A stretch of DNA of 64,000 nucleotides from 0-14-0-80-60-11 sp049322355 (GCA_049322355.1 JBMORG010000027.1:310001-374000), one strand, 5' to 3'; positions 50,785 through 60,944 are shown, counted from the first letter of the stretch. Program-made: numbers and translations. Notes: a model not told the origin generated them from the sequence alone.

Positions 50785-53220
50785 TTAAATATCCAACTCG
50801 TTTAATTCAAGTACATTGTTCTGTATAAAATCACGGCGGGGCTCCACCTTATCCCCCATGAGGATGGTGAAGATCTCATCCGCAGCCACCGCGTCTTCGA
50901 TGTTGACTTTGAGGAGCGTGCGGGTCTCGGGGTCCATGGTGGTCTCCCAGAGCTGCTCCGGGTTCATCTCTCCCAGGCCTTTGAAACGCTGGATATTGAT
51001 ACCCTTTTGGCCTTCCTCGATGATGAGGGCCACCAGTTCATCCAGGGAAGGAAATTCCCAGGTCTTATCTTTGCCTTCCAGCCGGTGGGGAGGGGTTTTG
51101 AAGTCAGCCAGGCCTTGATCCAAACGCACGAGGGCTTGAAAGTCGCTGCTGCCCAGCAGTTCCCAGTCCAGGCGCATTTCGGCGAAGTCGCGTTCAGGGG
51201 ATGAGATGAGCACAGCCCAGGACTGGTGCTCTTCGTCCGGTGAAAGAACAGCTGTCCACCGGCGGGTGGCATTAAGCGCCGCCGCCAGAGTTTCCAATCT
51301 CACCACATCGCGCAAAACGTCTTTGGAGACCACCCCATGGGCCAGGAGCAGTTGCAGGACTTCCCGGGCCAGGCCCCGTTTTTCGAAGCGGTGGAGATAT
51401 TCCTGATAGGCCATGACTTTTTCCATGGCCTGGCCCAGAGGGGGGCCTTCCAGGGTCCGTTGGCGGCCCAGACGGAGGCGCTTCTTTTCGATGCCCCGCT
51501 GGAGCAGGTATTTCTTAAATTCAGCATCATCTTTAAGATAGGTTTTTTCGTTGCCCCGGGTCAGGCGATACAAGGGAGGCTGAGCGATATAAAGGTAGCC
51601 CCCCTCCACCAACGGGGCCAGTTGGCGGTAGAAAAAAGTTAGCAGCAGCGTCCGGATGTGAGCGCCGTCCACGTCCGCGTCAGTCATGATGATGACTTTG
51701 TGGTAGCGTAGTTCCTCCATATTGATTTCGTCCCGGGACAGATCGGAACCCAGGGATGAGATCAACGTGCGGATCTCCGGATTTTCCAGCATCTTCTCGA
51801 AGCGGGCCTTCTCCACGTTGATGATTTTGCCCTTGAGGGGCAGAATGGCCTGGAAACGCCGGTCCCGGGCTTGTTTGGCCGAGCCGCCGGCAGAGTCACC
51901 CTCCACTAGATAAATCTCCCGACGGGATGGGTCCCGTTCCTGGCAGTCGGCCAGCTTGCCGGGCAGGGTCATGTCCCCCAGGGCGCCTTTCTTACGCACT
52001 AAGTCCCGGGCGCGGCGGGCCGCTTCCCGGGCCCGGGCCGCCTCCAGGAGTTTGGTGAGGATGCGCTTGGCCACTGCCGGATTTTCGCCCAGAAAGGTCA
52101 GAAGGTGTTCGTACAACAGATTTTCCACCAGTCCCTTGACTTCGCTGTTGCCCAACTTGGTCTTGGTCTGGCCCTCGAACTGGGGATGGGGCAGCTTGAC
52201 GCTGATCACCGCGATAAGCCCTTCCCGAACGTCCTCGCCCTGGAGGTGGCCATTCTTGAGATTCTTGGGGAGGTCGCTGGCGCCCATGTACTGATTGATG
52301 GCCCGGGTAAGCCCGGCCTTGAAGCCGGAGAGATGGGAGCCGCCTTCCCGGGTATTAATGTTGTTGGCAAAAGAAAAAATTTGCTCGTTATAAGTATCGT
52401 TGTATTGACAGGCAATCTCCATCTGGATGCCGCCTTTGGCCCCAGATAAGTAAATGGGGTCGGGGTGGATGGGGGTCTTGTTGCGGTTAAGGTACTGGAC
52501 AAAGGAAACGATGCCGCCTTCGTAGATAAATTCATTTTTGCGGCCCGAGAGTTCTTCCTCCAGAAGGATACGGACACCGCCGTTTAGAAAAGATAGCTCC
52601 CTGAGGCGCTGGGCCAGCAGGTCATAACTGAAGTGGCTTTCGGAAAAGATCGTGGTATCGGGGAGAAAAGTCACTTTAGTCCCCCGGCGTTTGGTCTTAC
52701 CGGTTACGGTTAAGGGCGTGACGGTTTTGCCCCGTTCGTAGCGCTGGTGGTAGACCTGCCCGTCCCGGCGAATCTCCACTTCCAGATAGTCGGAAAGGGC
52801 GTTGACCACCGAGACGCCCACACCGTGGAGGCCGCCGGAAACTTTATAGGCGCCGGAATCGAATTTGCCGCCGGCGTGCAACCGGGTCATCACCACTTCC
52901 ACTGCGGGCAGATTTTCAGTGGGGTGCATATCCACGGGAATGCCCCGGCCGTTGTCCTCCACAGTAATGCTTTGGTCCGAATGGACGATAACCTTGATTT
53001 CGTTGCAATGACCGGCCATGGCCTCGTCGATGGAGTTGTCCACCACTTCGTAGACCAGGTGATGGAGGCCTTCGGGGCCGGTGTTGCCGATATACATTGC
53101 CGGCCGTTCCCGCACGGGGTCCAGGCCCTTGAGGACCTGAATCTTTTCGGCGCCGTATTCCGAGTCCGGCGTGAGATTGAGCTCTTCACCACCTTCGTAC
53201 TCGTAATCAGGACCAGCCAA
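50785..53220 (-). CDS. gyrB: DNA gyrase subunit B
   Basis: 811 aa. GHKL ATPase (EVVDNSIDEAMAGHC, DNGRGIPVD, GGLHGVGVSVVNALS), transducer, TOPRIM (YLVEGDSAGGSAKQARDR, DADVDGAHIRTLL) and C-terminal QRFKGLGEMNPEQLWETTM with an extra insert between TOPRIM segments (about 560-720), as in Gram-negative GyrB. Preceded by the CGGC gene at 23 nt. Confidence 0.97.
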   Translation of the reverse strand: MAGPDYEYEGGEELNLTPDSEYGAEKIQVLKGLDPVRERPAMYIGNTGPEGLHHLVYEVVDNSIDEAMAGHCNEIKVIVHSDQSITVEDNGRGIPVDMHPTENLPAVEVVMTRLHAGGKFDSGAYKVSGGLHGVGVSVVNALSDYLEVEIRRDGQVYHQRYERGKTVTPLTVTGKTKRRGTKVTFLPDTTIFSESHFSYDLLAQRLRELSFLNGGVRILLEEELSGRKNEFIYEGGIVSFVQYLNRNKTPIHPDPIYLSGAKGGIQMEIACQYNDTYNEQIFSFANNINTREGGSHLSGFKAGLTRAINQYMGASDLPKNLKNGHLQGEDVREGLIAVISVKLPHPQFEGQTKTKLGNSEVKGLVENLLYEHLLTFLGENPAVAKRILTKLLEAARAREAARRARDLVRKKGALGDMTLPGKLADCQERDPSRREIYLVEGDSAGGSAKQARDRRFQAILPLKGKIINVEKARFEKMLENPEIRTLISSLGSDLSRDEINMEELRYHKVIIMTDADVDGAHIRTLLLTFFYRQLAPLVEGGYLYIAQPPLYRLTRGNEKTYLKDDAEFKKYLLQRGIEKKRLRLGRQRTLEGPPLGQAMEKVMAYQEYLHRFEKRGLAREVLQLLLAHGVVSKDVLRDVVRLETLAAALNATRRWTAVLSPDEEHQSWAVLISSPERDFAEMRLDWELLGSSDFQALVRLDQGLADFKTPPHRLEGKDKTWEFPSLDELVALIIEEGQKGINIQRFKGLGEMNPEQLWETTMDPETRTLLKVNIEDAVAADEIFTILMGDKVEPRRDFIQNNVLELNELDI

Positions 53221-53243
53221 ATTGTTGCTCCTTTTTTTAAAAA

Positions 53244-53699
53244 TTAATTCCCGGGGATTTTCAGGGTGCCCCGGATCAGATCATTCATGCTTTGGGGGCG
53301 TGCCAAACTCTGGCAGAGCAGTTCTTTAACGCCTCGCTGGAAATGGTCACGATCCACGGGTTTGTGGGTCCCCATTACTATATTTATACCAGGAAATTCA
53401 CGTTTTATCAATGCCGTATAAGGTTTGACGAAGGGGCATAACGCCACTAGACAAAATGACAGGTGCAGCGCATCTATGTGAAATTCTGCCACAGCCCGGA
53501 CACGTTTCAGGATTTTTTCCGGAGCGGCAAGTGTGGGACAGCCGGCGCAATTGATGATACCGATGAGATCCAATGCTTCATCTTTGGGATATTGTTCAAA
53601 GAAGCCCCGGCGTTTCCGCATATCACCGAGACACACAACAGAGGCGCAGTTAGTTTCCTGGGTACAATTGGAACAGGTAAGAATACCGATGCGGGCCAT
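53244..53699 (-). CDS. CGGC domain protein
   Basis: 151 aa. ILTCSNCTQETNCAS..., a central IINCAGCPT and DALHLSFCLVALCPF give the cysteine-rich CGGC domain (PF08821), a putative metal-binding fold of unknown function. Lies between the TIGR04076 protein and gyrB. Confidence 0.85.
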   Translation of the reverse strand: MARIGILTCSNCTQETNCASVVCLGDMRKRRGFFEQYPKDEALDLIGIINCAGCPTLAAPEKILKRVRAVAEFHIDALHLSFCLVALCPFVKPYTALIKREFPGINIVMGTHKPVDRDHFQRGVKELLCQSLARPQSMNDLIRGTLKIPGN

Positions 53700-53774
53700 A
53701 AAAACGGTTTCCGGTTTTCTGTTTTCTGTTTTCGGTATCAGATCGTGGTGTTGTTATAGATTTGAAATAACACG

Positions 53775-54209
53775 CTACTTTTTAACACGAGGCACAACTT
53801 TAATCTCCAGCTTTACTTCGCCGTAGCCGCCGCATTCAACTCCCACATCCAGGCAGCGAACCTGATGCATGAAGTGAAAGAGGTTTGGGTCCAAGCCTTC
53901 GCTCAAGCGCTCGTTGATCAGGGCCACCGGCACCGCAAACTGCGAAACCAGGTAAACACATAGTCTGGAGGGACAGAATTTGGTGATGAAATTGCCGTCC
54001 ACGTCCAGAATAAAAGTATCACCAGCCTGATAGCGGGAATTGCAATTCCTCGCCTTGACCACCTCGGCGGCGATGGAATAGCGGGCCGCGGCCCGGCCCA
54101 GCCGCTCCATCTGGCGTACCCGGGGGTCTCCGGTCTGGAAATGTTGCAGGTCAGTCTCGGTGTATCCTACGAGTTCTCCGAACCGCTTTAGGGCTTTGTT
54201 GTCTTCCAT
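53775..54209 (-). CDS. TIGR04076 family protein
   Basis: About 144 aa from ATG 54209 (GAGGA upstream; frame open to 54254). AEVVKARNCNSRYQAGDTFILD and the later VECGGYGEVKLEIKVVP match this small family with conserved Cys residues. Function unknown. Confidence 0.65.
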   Translation of the reverse strand: MEDNKALKRFGELVGYTETDLQHFQTGDPRVRQMERLGRAAARYSIAAEVVKARNCNSRYQAGDTFILDVDGNFITKFCPSRLCVYLVSQFAVPVALINERLSEGLDPNLFHFMHQVRCLDVGVECGGYGEVKLEIKVVPRVKK

Positions 54210-54358
54210 TGGGTCCTCACATATCAGACAATGCCCGCCTTTAATTTCTGGCAAAAAAATTTGGTGGCGTATAGGCCCTCCAGCCTGGGCAGACGAAGGT
54301 TAAAGCCTGCGCCTACAGAAAATACCCAGAACCTGGAACCCAAAAACCAGAACCTGCC

Positions 54359-55555
54359 TTACAGGCTCATGGGCATGATGATGCTGAAGTAGTGTGGGTC
54401 CGTCTGCTCCACCAATTTGCAGGGCCGGTCCTTTTCGTTTACTTCCAGAATCACCATATCACTGGTCATGGCGTTTAGAGGTTCCAGGAAATAGCGGGCG
54501 TTAAACCCGATCTCCATGGGGAGCTGCTCCGGATCGCCCTGTTCCATGAGCACGCCCAGCACCTCCCGGCCTTCCCCCACCTCCGGATTATTAAAGGTGA
54601 CTTCCAGATGATCCGGCATGAGCTTTAAAATCACACCTTTGAAGCGTTCGGTAGACAATAGGGAAATGCGCCGGATGGTTTCGAAAAAGAGGCGGCGGTT
54701 GATGGCAAAGCGATAGACAAAACTTCCAGGAATGATACGGCGGTAATCCGGGAATTTTTTGTCCAGCAAGAGCCGGATAAAGAGGTGGCGGTCATCCGCT
54801 TTCAAAGCCAGGCTTTGCTTGCCCAGTCCCAAGGACACCTGCTCTTCTTCTGCCAGGAAGCGGATAACTTCAGCCATGCCTTTCCGGGGAATCAGAATGC
54901 CTTTCTCTATGGCAAACTGACCGGATTCCGCCAGGGGCCGCTCGATGAGGGTGAGGCGGTGGCCGTCGGTGGAGATGAGTCGCAGCCAGTAGTCCAAGTC
55001 AGGTTCGGCCTCGGCTTCGACTCCTTCTTCCAAGGTCGCCTCTTCTTCCGGACCGCCCTTGGGAAATCCCACCCGCTCCCAGTAGATGCTGGAGAGGTGA
55101 TACTGAAGGTCATCGGCAGAGACGGAAAAGATGGTCTTTTCGATCATGTCCTTGACCATGTGGCTTTCCACCTGCACCAATTCCTGGTCGGTAATTTCCG
55201 GAACCGGCGGGAACTGGTCCGCAGGTAGACCGTGAAGTTGATAGCGGGCTTCGCCTTCCTGGATCTTTAGATTGGAATTTTCGGTGCCGGTTAAGTCTAA
55301 AATATCTCCGGGTAATTCTTTGATCAGATTATAGAAATAGTGGGCTTGGACGGTTAAGGCGCCATGCTCCATTACTTCCGCAGGATAGAAGCCCCGAAAG
55401 CTTACCTCCAGGTCGGTGGCGGAAATGAGTACCCGATTTTCATCAGTCTGTAGGAGAAAATTAGCTAAAATGGGCATGGTGCCGCGACGGTCCACCACTC
55501 CCAGGGTCCGTCCTACTCCCTTCATCAAGGTATCCCGATTGATTTTCAGGCGCAT
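54359..55555 (-). CDS. dnaN: DNA polymerase III beta clamp
   Basis: 398 aa from ATG 55555 (MRLKINRDTLMKGVGRTLGVVDRRGTMPILAN); ATG 55561 is possible. Three clamp domains; SATDLEVSFRG and the C-terminal DPHYFSIIMPMSL, which ends in the usual P-M-x-L. An acidic insert (EEEATLEEGVEAEAEPD, about 175-192) is present in domain 2. Gap of about 150 nt to the TIGR04076 gene. Confidence 0.95.
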   Translation of the reverse strand: MRLKINRDTLMKGVGRTLGVVDRRGTMPILANFLLQTDENRVLISATDLEVSFRGFYPAEVMEHGALTVQAHYFYNLIKELPGDILDLTGTENSNLKIQEGEARYQLHGLPADQFPPVPEITDQELVQVESHMVKDMIEKTIFSVSADDLQYHLSSIYWERVGFPKGGPEEEATLEEGVEAEAEPDLDYWLRLISTDGHRLTLIERPLAESGQFAIEKGILIPRKGMAEVIRFLAEEEQVSLGLGKQSLALKADDRHLFIRLLLDKKFPDYRRIIPGSFVYRFAINRRLFFETIRRISLLSTERFKGVILKLMPDHLEVTFNNPEVGEGREVLGVLMEQGDPEQLPMEIGFNARYFLEPLNAMTSDMVILEVNEKDRPCKLVEQTDPHYFSIIMPMSL

Positions 55556-55561
55556 AAACAT

Positions 55562-55830
55562 TTTCTCCTAAAAGATAGAAAATTTAGAAACGATAATAAG
55601 TCGTTGGGGTTTTGTTTATAATTAAGGTAATGTGTTTAATTAATTGATAATTTTATTAACAAAGAATCTTTCCTAATTTGGACTATTAGCCGGGTTATGC
55701 TGTATCGTAACCGGGATGGCCCGGAGGTCTGTAGAAAAGTAAATTTGTTAAGTTAGGTTCGCTAAAAGGTTATGTCAATATGGTCCAGTTTTTTCTGGTT
55801 CCCAAGTTCAACTTGGGAACCAGAAAAAAC
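55562..55830. promoter_or_regulatory. AT-rich dnaN upstream region
   Basis: 55562-55690 is very AT-rich and holds the dnaN promoter. Only one imperfect DnaA-box-like sequence (TTATAAACA, minus strand, about 55613-55622) is seen, so an origin is not supported. The rest contains the palindrome beside ilvD. Confidence 0.4.
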
Positions 55831-55831
55831 T
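55787..55831. repeat. 45-bp perfect palindrome after ilvD
   Basis: AGTTTTTTCTGGTTCCCAAG... (55787-55808) and its exact reverse complement (55810-55831), one base apart. It begins at the ilvD stop codon. On the minus strand it would form a very stable hairpin; no long T run follows, so it may be a repeat element serving as a 3' end. Confidence 0.85.
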
Positions 55832-57489
55832 CATTTACACACTGCGCCCTGGCTGCCGGAACTGACCATGCGGCTATAGCGTGACAGGCAGCCATGTCTG
55901 ATCTTGGGTTCCGGGGGCAGCCAGGTTTGCCGGCGCCGGGCCAGTTCGGTGTCGTCCACTAACAGGGTCAGGGTCTTGTTGGGAATATCGATCTTGATCT
56001 TATCCCCCTCCTGTACCAGGGCGATGGGGCCGCCCTCCGCGGCCTCAGGCGAAATATGTCCGATGGCGGCGCCCCGGGTGCCCCCGCTGAAACGGCCGTC
56101 GGTCAACAGCGCCACTTCCTTATCCAGGCCCATGCCGGCGATGGATGAGGTGGGAGTGAGCATCTCCCGCATACCAGGCCCGCCTTTAGGACCTTCATAG
56201 CGGATGACTACGATGTCCCCGGGCTTGATTTTGCCTTCCAAGATGGCCTGGGTGGCTTCTTCTTCGGTCTCAAAGACCCGGGCCACCCCGACATTGACTA
56301 GCATCTGGGGGTCAACGGCCGATTGTTTCACCACCGCGCCATCCGGCGCCAGGTTGCCTTTAAGAATGGCGATGCCACCCTGGCTGTGGTAGGGGTTGCT
56401 CAAGGGGTGAATGACGTTTTCGTCCAGGACCTTGACCGTTGCCAGGTTGTCGGCCACGGATCTGCCGGTGGCGGACAGGGGCGAGCCGTCCACCAGGCCG
56501 CCTTCAATGAGCACCTTCATAACCGCGGGGACGCCGCCGGCGGCATCCAGGTCTTCCAGGTGGTGAGGACCGCCGGGGCTCAAGGAGCACAGGTGAGGCG
56601 TTTTGATACTGACTTCGTTGAAAAGATCCAAGGGCAACTCGATGCCGGCCTCCCGGGCGATGGCCGGAACGTGCAGCACGGTATTGGTGGAGCAGCCCAG
56701 AGCCATGTCCACCGCCATGGCGTTTTTAAAGGCCGAAAGCGTGGCAATCTGCCGGGGCAGGATTTGTTTGGTCACCAGCTCCATGATTTTCAGCCCGGCT
56801 TCTTTGGCCAGGCGAAAGCGGGCCGCGTGGACTGCCGGGATGGTGCCGTTGCCGGGCAGGGCGAGCCCCAGGGCCTCACTTAAACAATTCATGGAATTGG
56901 CGGTGAACATGCCGGCGCAGGAGCCGCAACCGGGGCAGGCACATTCCGCCAGCTCTTTGAGGTCGTCTTCGCAGATCTTGCCGGCCTTAACTGCGCCTAC
57001 GCCCTCAAAGACGGTGATAAGGTCCACCTCCTTTCCCTTAAACCGCCCGGCCAGCATGGGCCCGCCGGAAATCAAGATGGCAGGAATATTGAGACGCAGG
57101 GCTGCCATGAGCATGCCGGGAATGATCTTGTCGCAGTTGGCCACCAGGATGAGGCCATCCACAGGATGCGCCGTGGCCATGATTTCGATGGAATCGGCGA
57201 TGATCTCCCTGGAGGGCAGGGAATATTTCATGCCGGCGTGGTGCATGGCCAAACCGTCGCAAACGCCGATGACGCCGAATTCCAGGGGGGTGCCGCCGGC
57301 CAACCGTACCCCGGCCTTGGCTGCTTGGGTAATCTTATCCAGGTGAATGTGACCGGGGATGAATTCGTTAAAGGAATTGGCCACCCCGATAATGGGCTGG
57401 TCAATTTCCCGGTCCGTCAAGCCCATGGCCTTGAGAAGAGACCGGTGGGGGTATTTTTCCAGTCCCTGTTTCATTAAATTGCTGCGCAT
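55831..57489 (-). CDS. ilvD: Dihydroxy-acid dehydratase
   Basis: Fe-S enzyme of valine/isoleucine synthesis. 552 aa with LVANCDKIIPGM, CPGCGSCAGMFTANSMNCL and DGRFSGGTRGAAIGHISPEA, complete. Starts 12 nt after the rng stop, so these are probably co-transcribed. Confidence 0.96.
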   Translation of the reverse strand: MRSNLMKQGLEKYPHRSLLKAMGLTDREIDQPIIGVANSFNEFIPGHIHLDKITQAAKAGVRLAGGTPLEFGVIGVCDGLAMHHAGMKYSLPSREIIADSIEIMATAHPVDGLILVANCDKIIPGMLMAALRLNIPAILISGGPMLAGRFKGKEVDLITVFEGVGAVKAGKICEDDLKELAECACPGCGSCAGMFTANSMNCLSEALGLALPGNGTIPAVHAARFRLAKEAGLKIMELVTKQILPRQIATLSAFKNAMAVDMALGCSTNTVLHVPAIAREAGIELPLDLFNEVSIKTPHLCSLSPGGPHHLEDLDAAGGVPAVMKVLIEGGLVDGSPLSATGRSVADNLATVKVLDENVIHPLSNPYHSQGGIAILKGNLAPDGAVVKQSAVDPQMLVNVGVARVFETEEEATQAILEGKIKPGDIVVIRYEGPKGGPGMREMLTPTSSIAGMGLDKEVALLTDGRFSGGTRGAAIGHISPEAAEGGPIALVQEGDKIKIDIPNKTLTLLVDDTELARRRQTWLPPEPKIRHGCLSRYSRMVSSGSQGAVCK

Positions 57490-57500
57490 GCTTCTGCTCC

Positions 57501-59282
57501 TTAGGATGATTCGGGATTGTGCGGCTCGGAGTGAGGCACCAAAGGAACCAGGGTCTCTTGAGACTCCTGGATCTTCTGAGTCTCTTGAGGCTCTACTATG
57601 GGGGTCTCCGGGGCCTCTTCTGCAATAGTGGAGGCGGTCAATGGCTCTGGGGCAGCCGGTTTTGCTGCCGCAGGCTTGCGAGGGCCACGCCGCCGGGAGG
57701 AAGAAGTGCGCCGCGGTTTGGCTTCGGCCGCCGGCTTGGTTTCAACAGCGGTTTTGACTTCGGGAGCCGGCTTGGATTCCGGAGCCGGTTTAGTCTCGGG
57801 CGCCTCGCGTTTGAGATATTCCAATTGGATATCTTCAGGACCCATGCCGGCTTGAGGAGTAATCACGACCCTGAGATTGTAATGCTCTTCCAGGTCCAGG
57901 ATTTCTTTGCGTTTCTTATTCAGAAGAAAGGTGCCCACCTCCAAAGGCACCATAGCCCGGACCTCCTGTATGGGATTTTGGGCCACCTGGGAGGAGATTT
58001 GCCTCAGGAGACTCAACCCCAGAGTGTCTATGCGTTTCACCCGGCCCCGACCATGGCAGGTGGGGCATTCAGTGTAGGCGCTGACCTCGGCAGTGGGGCG
58101 CAGGCGCTGGCGAGAGAGCTCCAGCAGACCGAACTTGGACAGGTGCCCCACGGTGACCCTGGCCTTGTCCTTCTTCAGGCTGTGCTTCAAGCCTTGCTCC
58201 ACTTCTTTCTGGTGTTTCTTGTCCTTCATGTCGATGAAGTCAATGACCACCAAGCCCCCCAGATCCCGGAGGCGAAGCTGCCGGGCGATTTCGTCGGCGG
58301 CCTCCAGGTTGGTCTTTAAGGCTGTATCCTCCAGTTCTTTGCCGCTGGTGCAGCGTCCGGAGTTGACGTCAATGGAGACCAGGGCCTCGGTGGGATTTAT
58401 GACAATGGAGCCACCGGATTTCAAGGGCACCCGCTCGGAATAGATACGATCGATTTGGTCTTCCAGTTGGTACCGGGTGAAGATGGGAAGATTGTCCTTA
58501 TAAAGTTTCAGGGCATGGACATGCCGGGGAGCCATTTCCCGGATAAAGTTGCGCAGGGTCTGGTAGACGTCTTTGTTATCCACCAGGATGGTATTGATAT
58601 CCGGGGAAAAATAATCCCTGACGGTCCGGGTGATGAGGTCGAGGTCCCGATGCAGGAGGCAGGGTGCCGCTTGGGCGGCTGCCGTCTGTTTAATGGACTC
58701 CCAAAGCTTAAGGAGATATTTCAAATCCTTAACCAGGTCCTGATTTTTGCTGGTTTCGCCGGCCGTGCGGATGATCAGGCCCATCTCCGGGGGCAGCCCC
58801 AATTTATGAGCTAATTCTTTGAGGCGCTGGCGCTCTTCCTCTTTTTCGATCTTTCGGGAAACTCCCAAATGGCTCTGATTGGGCAAGAGCACCAAGCGGC
58901 GTCCGGGAAGCGAAATGTAGGTGCTGAGATAGGCCCCCTTGGTGGCGGACTCCTCTTTGTAGACCTGGACAATGAGTTCCTGCCCCTTGCGTAGCACTCG
59001 CTGAATCTTGGTCTTGGCCTTGCTCTGGGGGGGTTCCTGGTAGTAGTCGGAGTGCACTTCGGACAAGGGCAAAAAGCCATGGCGCTCCCCGCCGTAGTTG
59101 ACAAAGGCGGCCTGGAGGCTGGGCTCGATATTGGCCACAATGCCTTTATATATGTTAGCCTTGGTGGGCTCCCGGGAGGAAGATTCCAGGGCCAGCTCTT
59201 CCATTTGGCCTTCTTCGACGATGGCGACCCGGAAGACCTCGGGGTCGGCGGCGTTGACAAACATCTTGCGCGGTGGGCTCAT
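57501..59282 (-). CDS. rng: Ribonuclease G/E
   Basis: 593 aa. S1 domain (FVNYGGERHGFLPLSEV), catalytic region VSIDVNSGRCTSGKE and VVIDFIDMKDKKHQKEVE with metal-binding Asp residues, and the zinc-link CPTCHGRG near 405. Residues 495-593 form an Ala/Pro/Lys/Glu-rich tail (PETKPAPESKPAPE) typical of RNase E-like scaffolds but short. Starts inside the stop of the 459-aa gene (ATGA). Confidence 0.94.
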   Translation of the reverse strand: MSPPRKMFVNAADPEVFRVAIVEEGQMEELALESSSREPTKANIYKGIVANIEPSLQAAFVNYGGERHGFLPLSEVHSDYYQEPPQSKAKTKIQRVLRKGQELIVQVYKEESATKGAYLSTYISLPGRRLVLLPNQSHLGVSRKIEKEEERQRLKELAHKLGLPPEMGLIIRTAGETSKNQDLVKDLKYLLKLWESIKQTAAAQAAPCLLHRDLDLITRTVRDYFSPDINTILVDNKDVYQTLRNFIREMAPRHVHALKLYKDNLPIFTRYQLEDQIDRIYSERVPLKSGGSIVINPTEALVSIDVNSGRCTSGKELEDTALKTNLEAADEIARQLRLRDLGGLVVIDFIDMKDKKHQKEVEQGLKHSLKKDKARVTVGHLSKFGLLELSRQRLRPTAEVSAYTECPTCHGRGRVKRIDTLGLSLLRQISSQVAQNPIQEVRAMVPLEVGTFLLNKKRKEILDLEEHYNLRVVITPQAGMGPEDIQLEYLKREAPETKPAPESKPAPEVKTAVETKPAAEAKPRRTSSSRRRGPRKPAAAKPAAPEPLTASTIAEEAPETPIVEPQETQKIQESQETLVPLVPHSEPHNPESS

Positions 59283-60658
59283 AAGCTACCCTGGCGACAT
59301 CGTTGGGCGAAATCTTTAAACCCGGGCTGACAGTCCTGGGCATACATGCGATTAACCGCCAAAGGCAGAGCCGCAGGACTTTTTAAATTGCGGATGGGGC
59401 GCATCTCCTGACGGCGAAAGAAGGCGGTCTGGACCAGAAAATTGATATCACCCTGGACCGGCATAAAATAGAGATACCCGCCTTTTACAGTTATGGGCAT
59501 GGGCAGGCCTTCTTCCCGGATACGCTTCCAGCTGACATGCGGCTTGGGATAGTGATTGAAATTTCGGTTCAGAAACTTGATGTCTTGGTTCTGGATGTCG
59601 CCCAACTGGAAGCTTTCAATCATCACATCGCACCCAAGTTCCGAATCCCACGCCAGCATGCCGCCTTTCTGGGGTTTTAGGGGATTATTGGCCATCACTT
59701 CCATGACCATGTTGAATCCCTGGTCTCCCAGCTCCAGGGCCAATCCCAGGCCGGGGAAATCCAGGGAGCCGGTCAAATAATCCAAGTCTTCTATATTATA
59801 CGATATCTTGTCAGCAAAACCGTGCAGCCAGTCGAGTACTTCCTGTTGAGCATGCACCAGCCTGTCCCAAGGATGGGTCCCCATTAAGGAAAAGAGCTGG
59901 TGTTCCATGGTCTCTTGCATCACCATCTGACCGTGGTTGTGGAGGCGAAGGGGGGTGTTGACATCATAGAAAAACCTGCCCCCCTTGAAGTTGAGGCCAT
60001 GAAAGCTCTCTTGCACCATAAAATAGACCTGGGCGGGATTGAAGCCGAAAAAATGCCACAGGTAGAAGTCTTTTTCCACATGGGCCAACATTTCCCGGGA
60101 GATGATGATCAGCAGATGTTGGCGCCGCAAGACCTCTCGGGGGGATTCCCCCACTTCCCGGGCCAGGTTTTCCAGGTCAAAAGCCAACTGAAGCATGTGG
60201 CGAGCCCCCAGCGAGAGGGGCAAGAGTTCCCGGAGGCTGCAGTCTAATGAAGCCGCCACTTCCGCTGGAGAAATAATCCTGCCGGCCTCCTGGCTCATGA
60301 GGTTGGCGATGCTTTCAATGGTAAGATCCTGGGTGAGATTGAGGAAGTATTTGGAGCCCAACATCAAGCGGGTCCCCTCTCCCGCGGCGGCATGTTCGAA
60401 GAGAATTTCTCCACGGACCACAGCTTCCTTGGCCCGGGACAGTCGTTCCGCCCGGCCATCATGTTCATCAAGGATGAGTATCTGCCGGGGTTCTTCCAGA
60501 CGGTTAAGGCCGGGGTAACGATTAATCTCTTTTTCCCGGGCGGCAATTTCGGCCAAAGATGAGAAGTGGTGTAATTTCTCTTGGGCCAGGGCCACGCAGG
60601 AGTTGATATAGGATTCGAGAGCGTCGAGATTACCTGCGGCTTTGGTCATTAAGGGCAT
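59279..60658 (-). CDS. Unknown conserved-looking protein coupled to rng
   Basis: 459 aa (ATG at 60649 also possible). No domain I can name. LREVGESPREVLRRQHLL-like helices, then YFMVQESFHGLNFKGGRFFYDVNTPLRLHNHGQM, and a C-terminal LGLALELGDQGFNMVMEVMANNPLKPQKGG and GGYLYFMPVQGDINFLVQTAFF. It has no signal or TM segments. The tight 4-nt overlap with rng suggests a related function in RNA metabolism. Confidence 0.55.
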   Translation of the reverse strand: MPLMTKAAGNLDALESYINSCVALAQEKLHHFSSLAEIAAREKEINRYPGLNRLEEPRQILILDEHDGRAERLSRAKEAVVRGEILFEHAAAGEGTRLMLGSKYFLNLTQDLTIESIANLMSQEAGRIISPAEVAASLDCSLRELLPLSLGARHMLQLAFDLENLAREVGESPREVLRRQHLLIIISREMLAHVEKDFYLWHFFGFNPAQVYFMVQESFHGLNFKGGRFFYDVNTPLRLHNHGQMVMQETMEHQLFSLMGTHPWDRLVHAQQEVLDWLHGFADKISYNIEDLDYLTGSLDFPGLGLALELGDQGFNMVMEVMANNPLKPQKGGMLAWDSELGCDVMIESFQLGDIQNQDIKFLNRNFNHYPKPHVSWKRIREEGLPMPITVKGGYLYFMPVQGDINFLVQTAFFRRQEMRPIRNLKSPAALPLAVNRMYAQDCQPGFKDFAQRCRQGSL

Positions 60659-60944
60659 GAAAGTCCTGTAATATTGAGAAGTTAAATAGATTTACTATCA
60701 TGCAAGCACCTGATTGTCAAGGAACATTACGCCATAAGAGGGGGGAAAGGGAGGGTTTAAGGTCAGGGAAAACTGTTGAAAAAGCGGATTTGGCAGATAG
60801 CAGATAAAGAAAACCTCGCCAACCCTCTTTAAACCGGTTTGGTTTGCATCCGATGCCGGAAACAGGATTGAAAGGGCGGACAAGGGCGTCTCTATTTCAA
60901 AAGCTAAAACTTTAGGGGCCTCTCGCTTGGCTTGTGGTCAGACC

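Noticed and set aside
55562..55740. oriC next to dnaN
   Set aside because: AT-rich, but only one imperfect DnaA-box-like sequence and no dnaA nearby.
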